Assembly: GCA_020650975.1 (NCBI GenBank)
Contig: JAIPMN010018987.1
Location: 1 to 50,427, forward strand
Reading direction: 5' to 3'
DNA length: 50,427 bases
Source of the DNA: Apostichopus californicus
Lineage: Eukaryota; Echinodermata; Holothuroidea; Aspidochirotida; Stichopodidae
The notes under the pieces were generated by a model. It was given only the letters and a program-made list of their open reading frames with translations, searched no databases and had not been told where the DNA came from. This document shows positions 1 through 12,700 of the stretch, in pieces. Both the position numbers and the translations under genes were made by a program. Each line of letters begins with the position of its first letter. The first letter of the stretch is position 1.

Positions 1-34
1 ATATATATATCATCAGCTAAGCTACATGTATTAC

Positions 35-664
35 CTTTCAGTCGCACCCTCAGAATTGAGGTAGAGTTGCCTGTATGCTGCCACCACCGCTTCTTTCACT
101 GCCTCCTCTTTGGACCAGACTAACACCATCATCTTCCTCACCCCTTCCTGGGAGTTGGTGACGCCGAACTCGAAAGCAGACACGAAGAAGGAGACGGCCT
201 CCAACACGTCAGAATTCGTCTTGGAGACCAGAAGCTGACAGAGGATAGGTACTGCCTCTTGGACGAGCTTAGCGAAAGTTACACAATCCTGTAATGTAGG
301 AGAGCGCGACATGCATTTGAATCCATCACATTTAAACCATACCATTTTTTAGGAGGGAATATTTACAGCTGTATGAGAGCACAGGTAGGCAAAGAGTAAG
401 CCATGGACCAAGTCTGACGTAAATTTCTGACAGGCCTCGATAAGGTTTTAGATAGTCTATGAACGAGGCCTCTGGAGCCTTGTAATATCAGAGCAATGCC
501 TATATCAAACCAAAAATCAAGTCAGAGGGCTGTCTTAAGTGAGAAGGTCAACCATACCTGTGCTGTATATGACCTGAAAGTTTGGCATCCTGATACAGTA
601 TAATCCCGGACAAACTTTTTCAATGACTTGTGACATGTCTTGTAGTTCAATATGTTTGGACTTT

Positions 665-711
<47 letters not shown>

Positions 712-3700
712 TTGTATTCCTGATTTTATTTTTCAGTTTTCCATGAAAACCATAATGATATGAGTCCTATATTAGTCATGATACTTTCTAAACCTCTCAT
801 TTTCAGATACGGCAAAAATGATTGTTGAATGGATTAATGTCACAACTTGTAAACATACCTGCAGATATTGGACTAAAACTTGCTGTTTGGTGACCTCTGT
901 AATGGATATGCTTTCCACTTCCGTGTTGGTATTTCCCGTCAACCCTGCCTCGGCCAATCTCTGTAAGCTTTCTATATCCAACTCTTGCACATCACCCGTT
1001 GACTTATTCTCCCCTGAAAGCAAACAGAAAATAATGTTGAGAGAGATAAAAACAGTAAAACAAACAAAAGAAGAAAAAAAAAAGAAAAGTAGAAATGGCT
1101 AAGACATCAAGTGATTTTCAAGGCAACAGATAAAGGCATATTTGCATATTCATGGTGTCAACATTTAATTTCCACTTTTAGTTCAAATCCCCAACCGGAT
1201 ATCTTCTCCCTAACTCAAGATATGATTGAGTGAATATTACCTATTTTGATTGGCCAATATTCTCCCTTACCCTAGGGAGTAGATCACAGTAGCTCAACTG
1301 TGATGTCATCAAGGCAGAGTTTTGTCAAAGCCTTTTCAGCCAGTTGGGACAATTTCCTAATGCTAACACCTCTCTAAACTGTCCTCCAATATCATGCTCT
1401 CAAAGCACTGGTACTGTCAGTACAAACAGTTCCTAACCTTGATCTGATAGAAACATGATATTCATACTGCTCGTACTCACACTCTCAAAGCACTGGTATT
1501 GTTAGTACAAACAGTTCCTACCTTGATCTGATAGAAACATGATATTCATACTGCTCGTACGGACAATACGAGCACTCTGGAGCGGGACATAACACTACAG
1601 TATAGAAAGAATTGTCCCAACTGGGTGTTCCTATTTTAATCTTTTCCTGATTTTGTCAATGTCTGCTCAAGTTGTCAAATAATGTTTCTCCTCATGTTAA
1701 AGTCATCAAGATTCAACTTGTTTGTAAGAATATCACTTCTGTCAGTGGATGAATGTTCTGTACCACGATGACATCACTCACTCTAAGGTTGCCAGATACA
1801 TAATTCATGAAATTTCACAACCTTTTTAAATATATTTGTATCTCCACGAAGCATACTTGTATCATAACAACGATGTGGCTTCGACTAAAAATGTGACAGA
1901 ACATTTCCAAACATACTTTGGTGAACTGTCGACTTCAGCCACCGAATTATACCTTTTAACAAATGATAAAAGATGCGATTTACCGGTATAAATAAGTTTC
2001 AGAATTCTGAACATCTCTTTAAGGTCCCCTTCTGAATCAGTGTCATCGTCCACGTCTTGCTCATCAGAACTGAAATAAAAACCCCAAAATATGTCAAGGA
2101 ATTGGATTTCTTCAACTTTTGACAAAGTAATGATTTTTAATTGAGAAAAAATAAAAACGAAGCAAAAGTCGTTCGAAAAAGCTCTACCAAATAAAAACCT
2201 GGGCATTTATTTGTTGTAAGAGTGCTACACTGGCTAATTTTATTTTTAAGTGCACAAAATAAATAAATATCATGAATGTCATTTTCTACACCTCTCTCTG
2301 AGGGGCTAAAATTTGTTACTGGCAGAATATTACCTTATAACAATGCAATAGGACAAAACAAAACAACCATTAGAGTAGTTTGTGCTTGGTTTTGTTTGGG
2401 GGGAAGGGGCAGTGAGAACAAAATTTGCTTCCAGAATAAAGTACATTGAACAGATGCTAGTCCCGATAGAAGTCAGTTGCAGCCTGAGGTATAGCATTTG
2501 GGACTTGACCACTTTTTAGAGCTCTTTGTCGATAGAAATGTGTGGCTTTAGGATGTATGGTAACAGTGGGCAGAAATCGTACCTGTTTCCTGTTGGCACT
2601 TGAGCAAAAACTCCCTCTTCAGCCCAGCATTCTCGAGCAGCTTTGAGAAGTTGAACAGCTTTTTGCAAGCTGAACTCTGTCAGGTAGGTCCTAATCTCAT
2701 CAGTGACACTAGAAACAGAGAATTTATACAGACAAAAAAAAAAAAAAAAAATCACATTTGGTTTGCGTTATTTTCATCATTCAGAATGATACATACAAAG
2801 TGCACTTTTCACCGAAATTAAATGTTTTTAATATTTTTTTACCGACTCAACCAGTACGTTATTCCTTATAAACACCATTTCATGCATCATCATTAAAGTA
2901 ATAGTTATAATGCCACATTCTTATTCGAAGAGTGAAGCCTGCATCTCCGAACCCGAGGCACTCTGATACCGTGAGAAATTCTTCGGTTTTACCGAATAGT
3001 GAAAGATCATTTTCTTCCCGGGACAATGATCACGTCTATGAAATAATAAATGATTATTTTCAAACAAAACCTGCTTTCTTTATAAACTTGAAAATAATCA
3101 ACTTTCTGTTATTTTCTCACCTCTCAAGACTCCTGTCCTCGGATATTTCCATTGCGGGAGAAGACTTGTCGTGATCCTCGTCACGTTCCATCTCGGTAAA
3201 AATCTTCTCCAACTCCTCTTCTATGTTCTTCCACTGAACCAATTTCTCTTCCGTTAACCCTGAGGATGCGAACGAAAAAATGTATAGAAGGTTCATTTTC
3301 AGAAAGATATTTCATATATATATATTTTATTATTTATATTATATTATATATATTTGTCTGGTCAGAAGCAAAATTTTTTGGACTACGACACCTTCTGATA
3401 TCATGCTTAATCAAAAGGATATGAATTTGTTTAATGGCAGAAATATCCAAGTGCCTCTCTTTTCCTTTTCTACAGCCAAGCAGTGACATCCACTGGCCTT
3501 TTAGCCAGAAGGCCTGCTTTTAATACCATGTATGGCCTGACAAACATCTGACATATTACAATGTAACGACCAACACACAGGTTCATGTGGCTACCGTTTA
3601 TTTAAAGGTAAACAAACAACAAATAACCCCTGATCATGACACGATCTTGCTAATCATAGGAACAGCTCCGTAAAAAGGATGAGAAGACCATTCGCAAAAA

Positions 3701-6700
3701 TTAATAGTAGTAGTAACAAATGATTCTCATAAAAAGTAGTAAAGTAAAGTAGATGGCGCTCATCGCCTTTTGCCAAGTCCATCGATAAGGGTTACCACTG
3801 TTACAACAAGATCATCAAAATGGAAGGTTTGAGTCTGAAAATTAGATATGTTAGCATGCACGTACCGTTAGCCTCTGATGTTTGAGGCATCAGAGCTGAG
3901 AGCTTCTCCTTTTCCTTCTCGAGACTCGCCTCAAGCTCAGAGACAGGGAGCTAAAAGAAATCAAAATCACAGGAAAATCAAAATAGTAGTGTTTTTTACT
4001 TATTTTGAAGTCAAGAATTCTTTGAAACATTCTTTTATAGTAGTTTATTCAAATTGATTCACATTTTTCTATACCTTCCCACCCCCCCTTCCCTATACTC
4101 ATTTTTGTTGCTTTTTATGCCCCAAATATATCCGGTCATCATTTTCAGCCAAATGATTATTATGGACCTGTTCCTTTACTGTACTCTGAGACTAATGCCT
4201 TGAAGAGTCAGTCTACACAATGGACAGAAATATTAATTTTGTGTCAAATTCTGTCAATACCTTTGTGATTAAATTCTTTTATTAATTTGCATTATTTACA
4301 GGGGTACAACTAAGCTAATGTTACATCTGGCATTACATTACCCCCTGCCCTCAACACACACACCCTTATATATTACATATTGCTGGTCCTGGAGACAAAG
4401 ATGTCACTGGGCCCCCTTTTTGAAGTCTTCAGTTTTCCCTTAAATATATCATGAAGATGAGAATAAATGATTTTTATCCCATATTTCCCAAGGTCCCCTA
4501 ATTGACCCCGGCCCCTGGATCGGTAGTACCCTTATCTTCCATTTTTCCTTCCCCTTAGAAAGTCACCGTACAATTTTAAAGAAAAATGTTCATTTCAGAG
4601 TGAAATAACAACGACAAACCTTTGCTGCAAATGGATTGCTGGTCAAAAGAGCCGTCAATAGCTGGATGGCGGCCCTGCGGACCAAACTCGACTTATCGTG
4701 AAGCCTCCCTACGGTGAGTTCCAGCACGGCTTGCTGTCTAGTGAGGGGAATGGCCCGGTGTTGGCAAAGGTTCAGCCACACCTGTAGTGACCTGCTGCGA
4801 CAGAAGGCGTTCACGTCGTGAATGTGATCCTGTGGATGGTTGAGGTGAAGACCTTAGATTCTTAGCGGATTTTGAACAGGTTCTTACTTCACTAACCTCA
4901 CCCAGGATGAGATATACGTTAGTAAAAGTAGGAAGATAGATAGGATAGCTGATTGGGATATTGGAAAACAAACTGGAAAACATGAAAGAAATATTTGGCT
5001 ACGAAGGACATTGAACCAGCAACCTTGGAGTCATGGACCACAGGGTTACAAGTACAGTATTGTACTCCACAGAGCTATCCTGCCCCTCTTTGGGGACAAT
5101 CATTCATTGGCCGGTTTTTTTTTGAGGGGGGGAGCTAGCTGGGGGAGCCAATCAGAAGCAACAGTAGCTGGCATATCTTATAACCGGTAATTACAACTCA
5201 ATTCCATTCCATACAACCCAGACAGTGATAGTTGAATAAATTTCAAGAGAAATCGAGCAAAATATGAATAACAATAATGCAAAAAAGAATTAACTTGGAA
5301 ATTACAAAGCAAACTGGTAAAAGAGCAAAGGAACTTTGGGTTATAATGAAAAAGATACAGAGCACATATATACACAGAGCTATGAACATGTTAGAGGTGT
5401 CAGAGGTGCCTAACGTTTGTGTACGTACCCGAGTACCCAATCCTCAATGTTTGCAGGGCGTGGTATTTAAACATGCTGTGATAGGACCTATATTTATCTT
5501 TATATCGACAGGTCAACTTTTCATTCAACTGATACAATGTTGTAAGTTTCAAACAAAGCTAATATCAGTGCATCTACATGAGGTAGTCGATGGATCTTAG
5601 TGGAAAATATGAAGTTTCATTTTAACAAAATTCAGTGCAAAAGGATGCTTCAAAGACCCAGTATTCAAACTTGTTGCTTGGAGACCCTAATTTTAACTCT
5701 GATCATCTTTGTGACCCCCCCTTTTGGCCAAGTTGTGGCCTGGCAAAGAGACCTATGGGGAGGAGGTTCCGCCCCCCACACATCTGAGAACATTTTCTTT
5801 GATAAAGGGCCTTGGTTGCAAGTTGGTTTTTTTTATTTTTGCACCTTTTGCAGTAATTTATGTTCAAAGGTTTGCCACTTTTTTTTCTGCAAAATTTGGG
5901 CACTGTTTTGTTTTCTTCCGAAGTTTTGGCCACCCATCGAAACATTTTGGGGACCCTGAAAGGGCTGTGACCACCAGTTTGAATACACAGGCTTTACAGG
6001 GACATTTCAATAGGGATAATCTTACCTCCAGTTTATCAAGCAGCTTGTCTCGTGTAGTTCTGGCTTTCTCGTTCAAACCTTCGCCGCTCAGCACTTTACA
6101 GACGATGTTCCCCATGGCTGTCAGGATACCATTCCTCATGGTATAGGACTGATGAATATAAAGATTGTTAAAAAACTATTAGTACATTATTTTCCCTACT
6201 TTTTCTTTGCTTCAAAATACTCATTATTCTTTGAATTTTCAAGAGCTTTCATCAATTATTGCATAACTGTACTTTTCAATGACAAGCAAATTATTTCATA
6301 CCCTGGTTACTTATAAAGATGACACTTTCTTTCAATCAACTCCACCCCCCCCCCCCTTTTAATATGGTTTTTACTGTTATTTCTATATAATAAGATATAA
6401 AGAATAACTGTGATATTCAGCAATGGAATAGAAATATTGTGAATGTTTCTTTGTACTGTGACTAGAATTATGTAAGACAAAGCAAGACCTGAGTATCCTA
6501 CTGATCTGTTAGTTTTCTAAAAACACATTTTCCTTCTCCCCTCTACTGGTCATCTCTGAATTCGCTGCCTCTTGTCAAGTAATTGTCCCCCGGCCCCCAC
6601 CCCCCCCTCACACTTGAAAGAATCAGCAAAACAGTTTTACAAGTTGCATGTACTATAAGTTGTCTGATAACCAGCGCTGTATTTCCAGTCAAAACAGTTC

Positions 6701-9700
6701 AGTTCGAGTTATTATAAAATATTGGGCATTCCAAGAAAGGCCCCCCCATTGGCCGTATAACCAGCCGCCATTAAAGGTCTTCTGTACAGACCCCAACTAT
6801 AGCACGCTATCATGGAAAAGTTTCTTGAGATTAGGTAATTGACGCGACTTGGTCGTAAAATGACCTCTTTTTACCAATAAGTCTGCGACGCCTGCCACAT
6901 ATTTTTTCTTGTATGAGGGTCTTTGTGTGAACGCTTTATGATTAACTACACTGTAGACATGAACATATTCCACACAGTGTTTACACAAAGAGCCTAATGG
7001 TGTTAAGAAGCTATGCAGGCTAATGGTAAAGCCTGAGTTCGACTTACGACCGTGGCAGGTCGATTATGTAATCACAAAACTTTCCTAGCTATAGTGTGCT
7101 GTAATTGGAGCCAAAACCGCAGATCTTTAACCTGCTATTTTGGAGGTATGACATGTTTCCAAGTTGATCTGCCAAATGGATGAGTCATATCCTTTCACAC
7201 ACTATGTTTGCATTAGGCCTTTATATTCTATTACTTAATAACCAGTGCACATGAGAGAAGTGTTTGTTATGAATGAGGTCACCGGCCTAGCCTACTGAAA
7301 CAATAACAACCTTTCGCAAGTAGTTCTGGCAAGATGAAGGATGATGGTTGTTCCATCTAGATTAGGTTCGAAAAAAAGTCAACTCTTCCAGTTTAAAGAG
7401 GACACTCTGTTCAGGGAATAATTCATTGTTAAAGTTTTTGTGCAGAAGATTTTTTAAGGCTCTGAAGTTTGACTGTTCAAAATGACAATGATTCCTGTTT
7501 AAAAAGGAAAAAAAAACAATAAAAAACTGCTATACATCTTTAGACTTGGAGCCATTCGACCATTTTGTAATAGCAAAACCGGATAAAATATTTCCTGATG
7601 TTTAAAGAAGAAAAAAGTTACCATCAGTTGAGCTCTAGATGTTCTTGACATATATTCATGCCATTTTTGTTCCAAACATGTTTGCCCCACCCCCCTGACA
7701 ACCCTCCCTCCCAAATGGCTCCCTGGCTCTTGTCTAATTATTATTATTATTATTATTATACCTCTCCGTCCAGATGAGTAAGTAAGAGGCTCATGCTGGG
7801 TAGGACATGTTCCCCCCACCCCCCTGACTCCCCCTCCCTCCCAAAGGACTCCCTGGCTCTTGTCTAATTATTATTATTATTATTATTATTATTACCTCTC
7901 CATCCAGATGAGTAAGTAAGAGACTCATGCTGGGTAGGATCGTATCCGGAATTAGATCTGACAGCTCTGAGATAAACCCGGCGTAGCCTCTGGTACCGCT
8001 GTTGTCCCGGGCAAGGTCTTGTTGATCCATCCTGCCCAATTCCCTGACAAAACAGAAACAAACAAAGCAAGGATTAACCTCCAAAGGATCAGATTAACTT
8101 TACATATATATATAATTGAAATAGTAGTGAGTTGAAAAATCCAGAACAGTGAAAAAACTTCCAGCCTCCACCGGGATTCCAACCTGGGTCTCCCGCTTTC
8201 TATATGCATGGACAAAATGACGGGTTCTGTGGCGCAAATGTTTGAACGACTTGCTTCACGTCTGGAAAAATAAGCATGCTTAAGTCTCACAAAGTGTAAT
8301 ACAGTATGAGTGAATTTTGTCCAAGGTAAAAAAGTTGTTAAGAGAAAAAATAACAAAGCTCAAAGTATTTCATGGGTGAGGCAAATGTGTTGACCTCGCA
8401 CACTGCATGAGCTGCCTTGTATATAAAAGTTAATATTACACATGGGAACTATGTTACAGACATGTTACAGTGGATCAGGTTCACCATTGTAAACAAATTT
8501 TGATCGGAATTTCCTAAACACCGCCCTCTAGCCTACTTAACCTTACACCTACCTGATGATTTCTCCCACGATGCTCTTGACACCAAAGACATCAACGATG
8601 GTTTGGATGGCCTGGGCGAGAGGAACCGTCAGATGCTCAAAATGTTGGAGGAGCAGCAAGAGCTTAACGCTTGCACCTACGACGAAAATCAAGATCAAAA
8701 TCAAAACAGACAGGAAAGAGAGATCCAGTCGGTTACATAAGGATAAAAAAAATTGTGATTTGCCCTGGGAGTCGCAAACCCTGTGCATATTCCTGATCTT
8801 GCCAATGAGTTTGTCTGCTGATCCTTGTCAGTAAAATTACTGGTTAAATGATTGCTTCATGATTGGTACTTACTTAGACCGTGGTACTGGTTATAATGAT
8901 TCATTCAGAATTGGTACTTACTCAGACCGTGGTTGTACCGTTTCACCAGGATGGCGATGACGTGTACCAGGTTATCCTTCGTGACCTTGTTCTTCATCAC
9001 CTCTGGGGTTTCCAGCATCTTATAACAACTCCCACTGACAAGGCTAAAACAAGGAAGGAACAAAAAAAAAAACAATGTTTGTTCATTCTCAAACCTTGGC
9101 ATGGAAAATTTGAATTTGGAGGTTTACAGTCTTGTACAAGGCCAAGGCATTTTCAACACTACGGTTGCAGCATTAAAGTCCTGGTCATTGGTAACTTGTC
9201 ACACCCACAAACCCAAGTGTGCACAATTAAAACATCTGCTCCCAGGGTACTGCAGTGAGCCACATCTTATGTGTGCCCTAGGGTGCAGCCACAAACCAGC
9301 ACATGCAACTATATTTACAAGTTACCTCGCAGGTCCATACACATGTGAAGAGAGGCAAAGGAGATAAAGTGACTTGCCCAAGAACACAACATTATGATAT
9401 GGCTTGAACTTGAGCGTGCAATCCTTAGTGCCCATTTCTATAGCCTTGACCACTTAACCACAATTCTCTCACGAGAGGAACATGGATGTGATTTACAGAT
9501 CAAATTTCTTGAGATGCCCAAACAATTAGTTGACAAGAAAATAAAAATCTGAGACTGACCAATTACTACAGATCTAAGTATCGATAGAATATGCAAATTA
9601 ACTGCTAATTTTACATTTACAACTGACGAGAGTCCATTGAGGCTACAGTTTGTCACGGCCAGGCATGTTCCTACGGTATAAATGACTTGAGGGCATTTTA

Positions 9701-12700
9701 ATAGAAATTGGTGGATTAATAATTTTACTTGGCTGCGATGACCATAAACTTGATTGTAAATTTGCTGCAGTTTTACCAAACCAACTTTAGTTTGGTAAAA
9801 AAACACAAAATTGCAATTAAGTACTCAGCCAAAGAATGTTGAAAAATTACTCATTGTTAGTACGAAAATGTCATCAGTCAGGCCCACATATACCTTAGTT
9901 ATATTATTAAAATTTCAAACGTTTCAATTGGCTCAATCCTGGTGACAGTTGTTTGAAATTGGAGTTGAAATTTACAAAGCTAGATTTGCCGCATTCTGAT
10001 TGGATTTCAGTATCATCCGATCTGTTATCAAAAATTTACCAAAATGAGTGCAAACAGACACTTTAATTACACATTGACTACCCAAGTTGGCAGTTGCCTT
10101 TTAAGTTTATGCCATCGAATGGCACTTACGTGAAATTACCGACCTGTAGGCACTACCAAATAACCCATTTCCCATTCATACAAAATTAATATGAAATTAA
10201 TGTGACAGTTATGGGAGAGTTGTCTCCGTCAACGTCTGCATAATAAAAGATATGTCGATTCCTCACTTGACAAATTCTTCTTCCACGACAGGTGGGTCCC
10301 ACAGCCTCCTTATCTCTGTTTGTAGAATTTTAACCATGGCCTCTAAGTAGTTGGCCCTTTCGGCTTCCCAGTCCATTTCTCCAGAAATGGTTTTCTTCTT
10401 CTTGCGGCTCTGTTTGGTGAGAGAGCAAACCAACTTGAAGTTAGCGTTCTTACCCAATGACAGTACATGGGTTGAAGTACAGTATAAGTGGTCAGTGGTG
10501 GCTACATATTGACTTGGGCTACTGCATGTGTAGGGATGAGTATTGGGTACTGTACAAATGACCCAGGAATGTAATCTTCAAATTACACCAAAAAAAAAAA
10601 AACCAAAAAAAAAATGCTCATTTCTATGTGTTAGTATTAAACAAAGCTCTTCTTTGTATGCTGTGAAATGCTACTTTAGTGTATTACTGATGAAACTACT
10701 GTATTTGTTAATCTTGTAGACTTGTACATACAAATTTGTATCTCGATTGCAATTTAAATACCAGATAAATGATTCCCATAAAAAAAGTCAAAATAAAATA
10801 AAACTGTTAGCAAACTGCTTATCCACTAGAGAGCCTGTGTAGGAGAATGTGTAAAAATAGTCGAAAAAATAATCGAAACGTCAGGCCATAAAAAAAGTAG
10901 CTAAATTATATGCTGTGATTTAGGGTAAGGTAAAGACTTTAGAACTTAAAATGCTAGCTTTCAATACTACTGTAACACGTCCTCATTTGAAATTTGCATT
11001 GACAGACATGTTTCAGTATAGTACATGTAGTATCAAATCTATTCAACCACTGTAATGAAATAAAAAAAATAAAAAAACTATTAAAAAGACAAAAAGCAAA
11101 ACAAACTTGCAACTTACTCGTTTAGATATGGCCATATCAACAGAAGGTCGACCGGCTTCTGTCTCGAATGCATCTGCCAGCTGACAGAGAAGGTAAACCA
11201 CCATTTTGATCTCATTCCTCTTAACATTCTTCTCTGGAGCGTCCATCTCAGCTTCCTCCAGAAACGTGGAGAGTCCTGAAGTCAGGTTTCTCACAGCTGA
11301 TGCAATAAAAGGATCAAGATAAGGAACAGTATTGGGTGAAAAAATACTATCCAAAATTGGCAAAATGCTATGCAAAATGGAAAAAAATGCTATCTAAATT
11401 AGACAAATTGTTATGCAAAATGGACAAATTGCTATGCAAAGTGTAAAGATGTGTTGTATATGCAACAGATTTTTGTACAAAGGAACTATGTTATATTGTT
11501 AGAGAGCTTTCAAAACTGCTACACAATATCAGAACACCAAATTATGCCCTGGAAGGACTTTATAGATATTTCAATATGAGGCAATCTATGTGTTTGAAGA
11601 TGTCTAGAATATTCAACCACCACCAAACTGGTCACAAGAAAGAACTGCCAAATTGATGTATCCTTGAAAGCTGATGAATAGTTTCAACAACATTGGCCAA
11701 ATTGTGTATGTAACTTTGTAGACCGTTGGCAGTTCAGTGAATTTACATAAATGCTCTTACCGGTCATCAAAATGTCCCATGCTTCCTCTCGAAATTCCGA
11801 TCCTAGATGTCCAAAGTTCCTGAAAATTGGCAAGTTACACAATATCACAATTATTTAAAACCTACTATACAGTGCATGAAAGTGTAGCAGTTCATCTACA
11901 CATGTAAATATTCAATGCCACTTACACAACCTATGTATCTATCAATCTTTCCGTACAGCTGATGCACAAAACGTGCTCTGTACGCAGATTCAAAAAACCT
12001 ATTATTGCGGATCATGGAACCCTTTTTGCAAACATAAATGATAACTTAACCAATGAGAATTATATAAGGAAATACATTAAGCTTTGGAGAGTTTGTTAGT
12101 AAGTAAGGCATACTGTACTTGTGACAGGATATTTCAGTAGAACAGAGCCGGACAATTTGCATGCAGACGTTTCTGATCTTTTACAGTAGTTCCCATCATG
12201 AAATATTTCCATTTTTATTCATGAGATGTGGCTCATCCTAAATTGTTTGCAGTTTGCAGATTGTGGCTTGCAAGATCAATTTTACAATTTTGTGTCCAAA
12301 CCTACTAACTGCAGATGTCAGAATGAAGCAAAACTTGTGCAAAATGCAAATTAAAGCTTTAAGGGCAGAAAATTAAATTGATTTGAATCAATTTTAATTC
12401 TGTACCGTAATACACTGTAGAAGGCATCAAAGTTGTTAACCACTACTTGATATCCTTTTGACCTGACAGTTAACTTGCAACCTGTGAAAAATAAACATGG
12501 AAAAGAGAAGATTTGGAATTCAAAACTGGACATGATAAAACATGCAGAGACATCCTACCAAAGGCTTATATGATATCTAGACTCATTGTACAATATGTGT
12601 ATATAAACAGCATTTTTGTGCTTAGTCTGCAAGTTTTCTAAACCTATAGTACTGTATTGAACTGAATGTCAAAATACAATAAGTCTGTAATTGTTCAAGT

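Noticed and set aside
5600..6146. Overlapping frames of 91-140 codons on both strands
   Set aside because: Part is the shadow of the NCAPD2 exon 6148-6026; the rest lies in a candidate transposable element with no family similarity.
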